A DNA stretch of 64,000 nucleotides from positions 9,862,693 through 9,926,692 of the forward strand of contig OY759265.1 in NCBI GenBank assembly GCA_963662155.1, written 5' to 3'. The stretch comes from Lamellibrachia columna (taxonomy: Eukaryota > Annelida > Polychaeta > Sabellida > Siboglinidae). Numbering within the stretch: position 1 is the first letter of the stretch; the number at the start of each line of letters is the position of its first letter. Below the pieces are notes generated by a model, which saw only the letters and a list, made by a program, of their open reading frames with translations, had not been told where the DNA came from and made no database searches. The translations under genes were made by a program, and so were the position numbers. This document shows, in pieces, positions 11,203-34,945 of this stretch.

Positions 11203-14200
11203 TTCATCATTTACCCAGAATGACCTGCCCAGCATGTCAACGATTCAGTTACAGAAGTCGCAGCGTCTGCGTGTGAATCGCGTTGCTCTCATACAGGAGT
11301 TGAATGTTGCACATGTTCTACCACATCTCATCAAGTCCGGTGTCATCACTGATGACGACAGGAAGGCAATCGTTACTGCTAAAACCACACACAACAAAAC
11401 CCGTCGTCTGCTAGACTTACTCCCCCAGAAGGGGCGTGTCGTCGACTGGTACGGTGTGTTTCGTGAAGCCCTCATATGTCCAAATACATACAGCGCTGAC
11501 ACCAGAAAGAAATATCAAATCCTTGTTGCATTTTTGGACAACACCATCATACCAACACCGCAGAAACCCAGTGAGGTCAAAGTTTATCCAGTAGCTGAAG
11601 TGAGGCTGCCCCATCTGCCGAACATTGTCAGCTCAGAGGCAATAGTCAAGACTCGATCAGGATCATATGTTTCATTTGCGCCTTACAAGGTTCCTTACAC
11701 AAATGGAAACATGTCCAGCGATAGCAAAGATGCAGACCCAAGCACGAAATCACCCGACAGTTCGACAGTGCCAAATTTAAAGAATTTTGCGACGATCATC
11801 AAGGAACCACAGGGGCATTTCAGGAGGTTGGAGTCGTCTGGTGACCCGGAGGATGCAGCACAACTGGAGAAGGAGAGGGACGTTCTGCAGAAGATGCGCA
11901 ACTTGGAGGTGATGTTTGTTCTCGACAGGCGAGGGCAAATTCCTGACGGTGTGGAGTTGTGTCTCAGCATGGCCATGGAAGGTGTACTCGCCGACCCCAG
12001 CGTGTACCATCTGTACTTCAAGTACTTTCAGCAAGTCCAGGTGACACACAACATCAACATGATGGCCGATGTCGGCAACTCCTTTGTTCGATTTCTCGAG
12101 CGATTGAAGGACTCACGCAACGATGAACTGCGTGAACAGGTTGTAAAGATGGCCTTCAAGTTGTTCCAGTTCATGTCTGAATTTGGCCTGTATTACCAGT
12201 CGGAGCTATTACTCTTTGCCCTCACTCGGTACCTCTCGACACACCTGTGTCTCGAGACGAGGGTCGCGATGTGGGAGGCGTATGTCAAAATGATGCACAT
12301 CAGTAATATCAATGTAAAGTACCATGAGGCGAACCAAAGTCGTAACATGGCAAAGAAGATCTCGCATCACATCAAGACTGGGGGACACCTGCTGGACGAC
12401 TCGGAACTACACCTAGAGCAGAGCGTGATGATGTGGGAACATGACAGCATCCTGCAGGCAGTGCCTCTGGCAGAGAAGGCACTCAAGGTATCATCTTCAT
12501 TTGTCTTCTTTGTGGCATAGAGGGTTGCATCACAAACTTCTTGTTTCTCTGCCTTCTCACATCTCTTCCATCTTTTCATATTCTTCAGCAATATGTATGC
12601 ATATGTACATATATAATATATAAACCTTTACCTTACCAATATATTGGCAGTTCTTTTGTTAAACTAGTGCATGAAGTATCAGGTACAGGATTCTGGTGGG
12701 ATAGATGTGGTTTGTTTTATTTTATATTTTTAGCTCAGAGGTTTCTTCATCAGCAATAGCTACATATGTTTTACTGTATTCAAAATATTTTACTTTTCGA
12801 TATTGAATACTATTGCTGTTGTTGTAGGAAGTTGAGCCTGACAACCACCAGGGGGTCATTGAGGCTCTGTGTAATTTGTCGCTGGTAAACTCGATGCAGG
12901 GAGAGTTGAAGAAGTCTGCACAGCTGGTCATTGAAGCTGTCAGGCTCGCCAAGTGAGTAACTCTACCCAGAAAGTACTCATCTAGAGACAGGGCACCTCC
13001 TAGTTCTAGAAGATATAAACTTTACTTGCTTAAATTATGCTATGATAGTATTGTTGCCATTATTGAAACTAGAATAGTACATAGATAAAATGAGACATTT
13101 TTTTTAACAGAGGAAAGATGTATATTTGAAGGAATCAAAGTTACAACCCAACCAGTGGCCCAACACTTTAAAAAGCAGTGTAAAGGTGGCTTCATTTAGA
13201 AACAGCAAGAAAACAAGAAAAACACATTATGGTAGAAATGAAATATCTCATGTTTGAAGACACTTGATGTATACGTTTCCATCGCATTGGTTTTTACAGG
13301 GGACATTTTGGGACACACCACCCACTGTATGTGAAGGCATTGCTACATTTCTGCCACTTCTCCAATGAGTTCCTCCAGGACGCCATGGGCGTGACTGTAG
13401 CCAGGGTGGGTGCTGTACAACCAACACATTTCACACTTGCCAGAAGAGACTAAAGGTCGTTGGTCCCTTCTACCTGGTGTCTTTGTCAGGTGAAGTAAAA
13501 CATCCCACACTGGGTAAATGTGTAACCTCCTGTGGACTCCATCTCTCAACCACGAGTCACAGCAGAAGCATCCATGACATAACTCAGTCAATTCTGCTAA
13601 CTACCTCGCATGATCGAGGACATGACTGAATGAAAAATGCTTGCCAAAAACTCCCACATGTCTAACAGTAACGTATTGTCAATAGAGAATTCTGCCCTGC
13701 CACAGGACCAATTCCATGAGTAATTCATGGATGCAACTTGAATCAGACACCTACAAATAATTTTTCTCGTTGCTATGACACTTTTTGAATTTTCATCTTG
13801 TTTCATTAATAATATGAGTTGTTTCCAGAGGGCTGTGGCAACTGCGGAGAAGTTGTATGGTGGCGCCACCACTCTGCTGCTAGCACAAACGCACCAGGCA
13901 CTAGCGAGAGCGTTGCGTGTTTTGGATGCAGACACCCCCAGTGGCAGCGATGAACATTATAGGGAGGCTGTGACTGCGCTGGACATGGCAAGAGAAATAT
14001 TGCCTTACAACCATCCTCTCCTGGCCTTGTTCAGGTTCACTCTAGGTGAGGGTCTATGTGGATGTTTATCCTGGAAAACAATCATTCCAAGTGATTTCAT
14101 CAACTGGTGTATCCAGCATCAGTGATTTAAGATTCAGTTGTCAATGTTGCCAGCTCTATGTGCATTTTTGTGTAAACCACGCTTCCAGAGGGTTAAATAC

Positions 14201-16573
14201 ACCTTACGCTCACATGTTATTTGACAGTCCTACACATGTTATTTGACAGTCCTACACATGTTATTTGAAAGTCCTACACATGTTATTTGACAGTCCTACA
14301 CATGTTATTTGACAGTCCTACACATGTTATTTGACAGTCCTACGCTGTGCTGACACTTCCACCCCACTCCAATTCAAATTAATCTATGCATTGCTTTCCT
14401 TTAAATGTTGTTGAACTAAATTATATCATAAACAACTTCTTTAGAAAATAATCCAACATTCTGTTGAACATAACATTATCTCCACTTGCTGCCACTGGAT
14501 CTTGGACTTTGTCTCTTAACTGTAGAGTTACGGTCTTAGATACTGGACCGCCGCGTATTGTGTTATTTCCCAATGTTAAACCAGTATTTATGTGTTCAGC
14601 CCAGTGCTTGCAATGGCGGTCGATGATGCAGACGTCTGAGGATGCCATTGCCAGTCTTACTTTGGCTGAGACAGAGGCACGCGCAGCTCTCAGCACCTTC
14701 AAGACATCGTGGGGAGCCAACAGTTTGAGGGCTGGCCAGGCTCACAATCTCATGTCGCAGATCTATGCGAAGATGACCAGGTAAACTCAAACATCTTGTG
14801 GGTTTGACCTCCCCCTCCCCCTCCCCCTCCCCCTGCCCCTCCCCCTCCCCCTCCCCCTCCCCCTCCCCCTCCCCCTCCCCCTCCCCCTCCCCCTCCCCCT
14901 CCCCCTCCCCCTCCCCCTCCCCCTCCCCCTCCCCCTCCCCCTCCCCCTCCCCCTCCCCCTCCCCCTCCCCCTCCCCCTCCCCCTCCCCCTCCCCCTCCCC
15001 CTCCCCCTCCCCCTCCCCCTCCCCTCCCCTCCCCTCCCCTCCCCTCCCCTCCCCTCCCCTCCCCTCCCCTCCCCTCCCCTCCCCTCCCCTCCCCTCCCCT
15101 CCCCTCCCCCTCCCCCTCCCCCTCCCCCTCCCCCTCCCCCTCCCCCTCCCCCTCCCCCCCCCTCCCCTCCCCTCCCCTCCCCTCCCCTCCCCTCCCCTCC
15201 CCCTCCCCCTCCCCCCTCCCCCTCCCCCCTCTCTACATGAAAACAATCAGATACGTTACTGAAGGATAGTCATTGTTTCACTAATTATAAGGTTGCACAC
15301 ACCTGTGGAAAAACTTGTGGACACACAGAGCCAATAGTCTCGATCTGCAAAACCCATAGGGGCATGCATTGGTAGCCACCAAAACACTTGCTCTGATAAT
15401 GGAGCGAGTGCCTTATTTAGGCATATATCCATTAAGACAACACATATTCCCATTAAGACAACACATTATTATTATTCTAGAATATCTGAAGTCCTGGGCT
15501 GTTGTTGCCTTTGGTGACTGGCAGTGTTACTAGCTGGATTATTTGACCACCATTTGACCTTTATGGTGCCACACTTTCTGAGAGTGTATTGCTAGTGCTT
15601 CTCCAACTTGTGATCTTCTGGCTGTCTCTATAGATGGGAGGAAGCTGAGCAGATGCTGCTGACGAGTCTTGCCCTCCACCGCCAGACTCTCCCGGCCAAC
15701 AGCTACCATCTGCAGCTGATGAAGGCCACACTGGGGACCTTCTACAGGACCATTGGCAGACCACTGGACGCCATTCAGCTGCTGAAGGATGTCATAGACA
15801 ACTCAGGTCTGTAGTGCAGATTTTCATCAGATTGTAGAAATGGAGGTGAAGGGAATTTCTCCATTAAAAATCTGTGCTATTTCCTGGCTAACTAGTGTTT
15901 CCATTGTCTTATTCATTCAATTAATGACACCTATATATATTATAGAATCTATGTTGCACAGTATACATTAAAAGGGGAATTGGTTAGAAATAATGATATT
16001 GGTCATGACTGAACATTTTGTATACGTTGAAAAATTCGCTCTCTACTTTTAAAAGTTCTGTTTTACATCAAATACCTTAAAATTAGATGTTTTTATAAAA
16101 TTATTATTGTAATAAAAATTGGCTATAAGCTATGCATGGTTTCACAGGGATAAATTTAGTTGCCTCTAAATGTAGTAATTAATTAAATGAATTATTCCTT
16201 GTATGATTGCAACTGGATAAACTATACTATTATTAAAAAGACGTTATTTTTAAAGAATTTGTTTACCTCTATAACCAGCTTACTTTAATATTCAGAACAA
16301 TACAATTACTTTGGTGTTTTGTAATTATAATTTATAAATGATTTATCGGCACATTCTCTGTTCTGTGTACCAGACGGTTGTGGAGGCATGTACATAAAGT
16401 GGATCCACATCTGTTGTGAGATGCTCATCAGCCAAATGAAGGCAACCAATCAGGACAAAGAAGCTAACACCTACCAGATGGCGCTGGTGAACTGGCTCAA
16501 CAAGAATCGACTGGCGAACAACCCCATAACCTGGGACGTTCTCGACGCACCACCACAGACTTATGACCAATGA
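11203..16573 (+). CDS. CARD domain fused to an APPBP2-like TPR protein
   Basis: Seven coding exons with matching phases: 11234-12487, 12828-12952, 13300-13405, 13829-14045, 14600-14780, 15634-15806 and 16374-16573, giving about 751 residues. The first exon begins after an acceptor at 11202, and ATG 11234 is the chosen start. An upstream coding exon is possible because the frame is open back to the acceptor. Residues about 8-82 form a CARD (LIKSGVITDDDRKAI, KTRRLLDLLPQKG, WYGVFREAL). A polar linker (about 100-200) leads into a helical and TPR region that parallels human APPBP2 to its end: KYHEANQSRNMAKK versus KYHLGEETFKLAQ, GHFGTHHPLY versus DHFGSKHPKY, YREAVTALDMAREILPYNHPLL, and WEEAEQMLLTSLALHRQTL. 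APPBP2 is a CRL2 substrate receptor that reads C-end degrons. The human protein has 585 residues and no CARD. Likely role: a ubiquitin-ligase or adaptor protein recruited through CARD contacts (inference). The VHL box is not clearly kept. Confidence 0.92.
14212..14343. repeat. 22-bp tandem repeat, 6 copies, in intron 4 of the CARD-APPBP2 gene
   Basis: Unit ACATGTTATTTGACAGTCCT plus AC, repeated head to tail with a single change (GACAGT to GAAAGT) in one copy. It is intronic and has no coding role. Confidence 0.9.
14808..15233. repeat. (CCCCCT)n / (CCCCT)n satellite in intron 5
   Basis: About 425 bp of pure C/T repeat, starting 28 bp after the splice donor at 14781. Hexamer units fill about 14808-15020 and 15104-15152, and pentamer units fill about 15021-15103 and 15161-15198, so the two unit types sit in blocks. 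The minus strand is a run of G tracts that could form G-quadruplexes, and the plus strand could form i-motif or triplex DNA. Long open frames on both strands here are artefacts of the repeat. Confidence 0.97.
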
Positions 16574-19500
16574 AGACACCAATGAGCGGGGGGGGGAAGG
16601 AAATGGCTGCAGGAAAGACCGAAACACCACAAAACTAACTTGATACATTGATATTGGGTTAATTGTGTAAGATCTTAGCAGAACAAAATTGTACACTTTG
16701 AAGAGCATAGGTACTAACCCTTATGGTTTACCTGTAAGACTTAAAAGATTTTCTTAAATTTGCTGGTTTTACCAGCATAGGAGACATTCCATATAATTTG
16801 GTATGTTTTTATCATTGTATTACGGGATACAGCTTGTGTTTGTTAATTGGCATGCAAATAACAAAACACTTCTGAAGAGTAGTAACTCTTGCAAATATTT
16901 TAGCTGTGCATAGTCAGCGGCACCAAAATCTCACGAGATCCAATCAATATATATCCCAGTTTGTATGTCAATCTACTTTTATGCATGCCCAGCAAACCAG
17001 TGGAAGTAGATAATCATAATTCGTCAGGTTCATTTGTGATCTTATGGATTTGTTTTGACCCGCATGGAAGGGTCAACAATTGCTCTGAACGATCATCTCA
17101 CAAATCTTTTTTTTAACCATTCTGATATTGACAAACCAACTGTAGACAACTGGTGTAGACAGGACAGAAAGTTTATCTGGGAGTATTTTATTTACATTTA
17201 AGGAGCTTATTAAATAAAGTTTTTGTGTGTCAAATCCATCAAGGAGCTTCTTAAATATGGTGAAATGACCCTCAACACGCTAATGTGCTGGTATAAAATA
17301 CTCTCTCACTCAGTCCTCTTCTCTCCCACTGGAGCATAAGGCACCAACAAATCTTCAGCAGTCTTGGGCGAGCCAGCCAGCCAGTCTTCACAGCCATCTA
17401 CATCTTCTTCCAGTCCTTCTCCAGCTGCCCAGTGGTCTGCCTCTTTTTCCAGGTGATGTCTATTTGAGAGCAGCATGTGTAAGACTATTTCTGTCCATGC
17501 GGAGAACATAGCCAAGTCATCTCCGCCTTCTCTGCTTCACCTCATCTACAGTGTTGTTGATGTTGGTGTGTTCAGTGATATCTTTGTTTGTCACTCGCTG
17601 CTCCCTCCGTATTCTCACAATTCTTCTGAGGCACCTGCATATTTTCAGTTTGTTCTTGGTTTGGAGAGAAGTGGATTTGGTATCAAATACACAGCTGTAT
17701 ATTGCTTGAATTGTAGGTATATTTCTATATGTTGTCATCACCCTCACTTATATGCTTTATCCAGTCATAAAATAGACGTGTTGAGCAAACCAATACATAT
17801 TGGTGTGTGATGTGCCAAATAGCTCCATCCAAGGTATTGTTTCATAGGGGGATATGTTTAATAAAGGTGATGCTAATCGCTTGTCAGAATTGCAGCAACT
17901 AACAGTATTAAACCTTGCGATGAAATGAGTAATAATAACTAGTTTTAATTACTAATGTGTAGCAACTTAAAATGTGAAAATCTATTATAGGTTTAATAGT
18001 ATCAAAATATTGCAAAATCAGTTGGTTAATTTATATATAGTTTTATGTTGAACTGTTGCAGTTATTGGTTATTTTATGTTTACATACGCGTGTGATGTGT
18101 TGCAGTTATCACCTGTGTTCGTAGTGACATTTTTATGATGAAAAATTAGATGTTTTATTGTTAAATTAATTTGCTCTGAGTTATTTTATTTATTATTATC
18201 TATATTAAACCAATTTGCTGTAATCTTATTTATTTTTACCTGAAGTATTCTACTGTGATCTGTCTTTTCTACCCGAAAGTAAAAAAACAGATTCATGCTT
18301 TAAGTTGTGTATAATATTTCAAATAATTTATATGGTAGATGTTTTGCTGACAGTATTATTCTATTTCAAATGTCGGCTTGGTATTGTTATATCGCTACAT
18401 GTTTTACCAATAATAACATGTTTGTTCATTAGTATTTATTGCACATGACTATTTCTTGTTTGGACTGTTTAACTGTATTTACATATCACCAATGTTATTG
18501 GTTGTATAACTTCAAAATAAAATAATAAAAAATAAACGTCTTGATAATCTAAGTGGGGTTCTCCATGTCATTTTGCCTTTGACACATGAGCTTGTTGCAA
18601 TAGAAACACACCCTCTTTTTCTATAAAAGTTAATGTTATCCTGTGTGCTTGAAGTTAACAAAATAAACAACGCAATTTGATGACAGTAATGATTCTTCCC
18701 TTTTCCTTGTAGTAGCACAGTAAACACAAACCTAGTCTCATGTAATATACATTTATTAGGTCCAGTGCATCCAGACCTTGAGACATCCAGACCCCACATG
18801 GCATGTGGAACAGCCCGGCATGGTGTGTTACACAATATGTTTAATAGAACATAAATTCTGGAAATGGCATTGTGGTAAATATACACTTATTTAACTTTTG
18901 TCTTTACTCAACTGTAAGTGAATTTCTCAAAGCACACATTTCTTATATGGTTTTGCACATATTATTAATCAGCACAATATCCTACCAATCCTATTATGAC
19001 CCAGTTATAATCAGATCAGTTTAAACTATTTGAAAACAATAATCCAAAAAGGATTTGTCATTAATGTACCCCAATCCCAGTCTTGATAGTGATATAGTGA
19101 TAACACACACACTAGTGCAAAATAATTCACCGCCCTGTGTGCCACGACTAGTGTTTATGTAATGCCAAGAATAACATAACAAATTAATACTTTATGGCAA
19201 GGCAACAATGCATAATACATGAAATTATAATCTAACGAATATATTTTTTTTACCTGAAAAGATATGACAAATTAACAGTTGAACAACTTTATTTTGCAAC
19301 AGTCAATTTCACTGGTGTATTACTAAAAAATTATTCAATAACAAGTTGCAACAGACCACAATAAGACGAGGCACTTGAATCACAACAAACAGCAACACAT
19401 CAGGCAAACCTCTACTCATATATCAAGTTGCATTTTGACTTACACCAAAATATTCTAACTTATTTTCAGAAATATGAAACTGTTAGCTGGTGATATGATA

Positions 19501-20169
19501 GGGTTTAATTTTAAAACACGATTATATGACTTTCTTTGACTGCTATGTTGTCTTTGGAAAGATCTTGAGTTCTCAAATTATTTTTACCAAAACTGCTAAG
19601 TGGTACATATTCCATATTTGCCTATGAGTAGAAACCCTTTTCATAAATTTCAAAACATTCAAGAATTTCCAGACATAGAAGTACTTAAATTAATAACTAT
19701 ATAATCACACTGTATATGAGTAGTGGTGACGGCAGCAGTTTCACAACCAGTTTTTTTTACATAGACAAAGTAGAATATTTTAGGAATATCACTACACATC
19801 TTTCAGCTATACAGACATGTATAAAGTTCACTATTTAAGATACTGTCTGTTTACATTAATTACTTTTCAAGCACCACAATGGTCATGGCACATTAAACAT
19901 GGTCAAAACTCAAGATCAGCTACAGTATTGTGCAGTAGAGAATATTAACATAGAACCAGCAGCGTTTAATTGTGTGTGCATCTAATACGCATAATGAAAC
20001 GTCTACTGATCAAGGCTGATCCACATTTACACTACTTGGTGTAAGTTAAAGTCACTATTACGTTTTAAACATTCAGTTAGTCCTTCGGTGCGCATCCTCC
20101 TGCCCAAGAATGGCAGAAAAACCACCCGTGGTTTCTGGTGGGAAGTCTGATCACTGTACACCCAGTAGG
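16574..20169. other. Convergent intergenic region between the CARD-APPBP2 gene and LRRC40
   Basis: This holds the 3' UTR of the plus-strand gene and the 3' UTR of minus-strand LRRC40. Candidate plus-strand poly(A) signals are AATAAA near 17212 and a cluster at 18516-18536, and neither can be preferred. The only other item recognised is the LINE fragment at 17299-17720. The rest is AT-rich with no supported gene. Confidence 0.5.
17299..17720 (-). mobile_element. LINE fragment, C-terminal end of a reverse-transcriptase polyprotein
   Basis: Read on the minus strand in shifting frames, this encodes VTNKDITEHTN, then RRRRWLGYVLRMDR, a PGK-like stretch and GRPL.SWRRT, ending near ALCSSGREE. That order is typical of the tail of many invertebrate LINE ORFs (RRRRWLGHVLRM followed by GRP..TW). 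It is frameshifted and has no RT core, so it is a 5'-truncated dead copy in the 3' flank of the CARD-APPBP2 gene. Confidence 0.7.
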
Positions 20170-31426
<11,257 letters not shown>

Positions 31427-31466
31427 GCTTGTGCTATAGGAATGATCATGACAAAAACTGTCAATT

Positions 31467-31469
<3 letters not shown>

Positions 31470-31543
<74 letters not shown>
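31470..31543. repeat. (AT)n microsatellite just upstream of LRRC40
   Basis: About 74 bp of perfect TA repeat beginning some 45 bp beyond the LRRC40 start codon, within its 5' UTR or promoter. Confidence 0.95.
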
Positions 31544-31548
<5 letters not shown>

Positions 31549-31796
31549 AGCTATGTGTAGTTATGTGAGTTTCTATTTTAATATTAAATCAATGCGTTAT
31601 TGCAAGTCGTGGCTACATAGTAATTTTCTTAAACTATTGCCATTGTCTCCATTTAATCAGCTGGCAACAGATATGCAATGGTGGGATTTTAATGATGAAT
31701 TTCCATGAATTAGGAGCTTTGATTCATCCAGTGATTATGTTGTGGTTTAATCAATGCTTCCCACAGAAGTTATGTTGGTGTTCACCGGATAATTGG

Positions 31797-31912
31797 ACAT
31801 CAGACATATCGGACACATCGGACACATCGGACACATCAGACACATTGGATATATATCGGACAAATCAGATACATCGGACACATCAGACACATCAGTCACA
31901 TCAGACATTCAG
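31797..31912. repeat. 9-bp tandem repeat (GGACACATC type)
   Basis: About a dozen units of GGACACATC/AGACACATC with one interruption (TTGGATATATAT). It lies in the divergent intergenic region. Confidence 0.85.
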
Positions 31913-32122
31913 ACAACTGTATGCACATTGTCTATGTATTGCTGGTAGTAATACACACATAAAGTATAAAATAAAATTTTTAAGACCAAGATGAAGGCAA
32001 CCAAGATACAATCTTTCAAACAGAAAAGCTATCATTAGATCAGTACGTTTAAGTGCACATGTCAAAATTGTCACTGCGTCTGGACAAATGAAGGTAAAAC
32101 GTGCATTTTTCATTAGTTTTCC

Positions 32123-32288
32123 ATTGGCCCAAAGAGAATTTGCACACTAGGCCATTCCAAAACCAAATGAAAACAGCACTGGTCCTTTACTGACTCCAGC
32201 TAACAAAACCTGATTGGGCCAATGATTGACAATCATCATTTCACCAATCATGCTTTTATCGTGACAAGCCAATGATGGTTGAGCCAAT
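32123..32288. promoter_or_regulatory. Cluster of six CCAAT boxes between divergent genes
   Basis: CCAAT occurs at 32219, 32244, 32269 and 32284 on the plus strand, and as ATTGG at 32123 and 32213. The cluster lies between LRRC40 (minus) and the ZYG11-family gene (plus). Multiple CCAAT boxes are a known signature of NF-Y-bound, often bidirectional, vertebrate promoters. Here the assignment is only positional. Confidence 0.3.
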
Positions 32289-32375
32289 GACAGCCCAGTA
32301 AATTTTGCTAACTGGGACATTATATTCGTCATATTCTAAAAACGTATGCACGAACCTTTTACAAATCAAAAGTTA

Positions 32376-33308
<933 letters not shown>

Positions 33309-34932
33309 AGATAGATGTAAACATTTTCATGGACCAAATATAACCAGCTAGCTAGAACCAATAATGCAGCGGTATCTTTAACTATTACGGATAGTGATTA
33401 TTAGCGAGTAAAATAGGACCGTAGAATACGCAAAACTAAGATGAATTTGCGGTTTTAACCGCTCCTGCGGACCTTTTTGTATTGTGTCTACTATCAATAG
33501 AATTGCAGGTGCGTATATCTAAATCCTAACTCGTAATAATGATCAGATATGATCACTGGTATTTAAGCATCTTTTCCAAAGAGTTGACAGGCGTTTGTCA
33601 AACGGATGTTTGGCTTTGGCTTTGCTGAGTGACTGCGACTTGTTTTTCTTCCTGTTGATTTGTTGACCAGCTGTTTTTGATGCTTCTCAGTGATGATATT
33701 CGTTTTTGAAGTTTGCCTTTCGTAATGCCCCCTGAATGTCAAACAGTGGCATAAATATAATACTACGTGTATATGATCAACACTTTTCCATTTTAACGTC
33801 TTTTGTGATGATGATTAGTGCAACTTGTTAATGTATAAAATACATTAATATGACTGAGTCTTACACATTTACTACGTACATCTATACAGGTAGACTACAG
33901 TCGAACTCCTATGTTAGCCCCTGAAGGGGCTGTATGGAGTAAATCCACTGAAGATTACAGTCAGTAGAAAGAGTGTATTTTATGCTGTTGGCATTGCTGC
34001 TGTCAAGTATATCATGCAGTCTGCAAAGAAACCAATTCTATGCAATGCAGGCATAAAATGTAGGTAAAAGTCCTCTATGTGTACACTTTTCGCCAACATG
34101 GCATTCACTACATGTGAATCAAGAACAAAAGCCACACCGGGCAAAGGCCCCACAATTTTTTTTGAAACACCAACAAGTAAAAGTTAATTTTTTTTATTGA
34201 TATTACGTTATAAAGCATGTTATAAATTTAGATTACTGCTTGAATAATTCTATGTGTACATTTGTTGTTGAAAAATAAATATATAGATTGATTACATTCA
34301 AACAATTTTCAATCACAACCTTTCATTCTATCTTATTCAGTTAAACATATTCAATATTATGACCCACTGCCGGGCTAAAACACAGCATCAGTCACTAACA
34401 TTAGCATCCTGAAGTTCATATGTTAAACGCAGCTATAAAACTGTGTTTCTTACTTGTAAAGCTGAACTTTTGACCAATTGTATCTTTGTTTTATCAGTTG
34501 GAAGTTTATACAGGACTCTTTTGTATGGTGGGGCTTCTACGCACTATTTCTTATATAGTATTGGCACAGAATGGAGGACAGCGCATAGTAATATGATAAT
34601 TACCCTTTGCAACATGGTGTCTGTATCAGTATAGAACAGTGCTGGAGGCAATTCCAAAATTAATTGGAATTGATCTATTCAATTCACACTGATAGCATTC
34701 CTGGATACATCTTGGAGAAGTTAAGACTGTTGGAACATTTGACTACATCAGCCAAGCATAAAGTGTGCAGTGCCTAAGAATGAAATAACCTGAATACATT
34801 ATAAATGCAATGCTACTAACAAGAACAATGATTAAAATGTTACTATGGTTAAGAATTTGTTAATTATATTCTTTGTAATTGTATAAATAAACATATAAAT
34901 ACTACTGTGATATTGTGTGTATGTCTGTTTAG
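33309..34932. other. 5' flank of the ZYG11-family gene
   Basis: No coding exon is seen. An acceptor at 34931-34932 shows that at least one non-coding 5' exon should lie in this stretch or further left. No TATA box or clear initiator was recognised. Confidence 0.4.
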
Positions 34933-34945
34933 GTGTTATTGCAAG

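Noticed and set aside
11189..11233. ATG at 11189 as start of the CARD-APPBP2 protein
   Set aside because: It lies in the pyrimidine-rich tract before the splice acceptor at 11201-11202. ATG 11234, inside the exon, is preferred.
14596..15262. Gly-Glu/Gly-Arg-rich or Pro-Ser-rich frames
   Set aside because: They are translations of the (CCCCCT)n tract in intron 5. The real exon ends at 14780.
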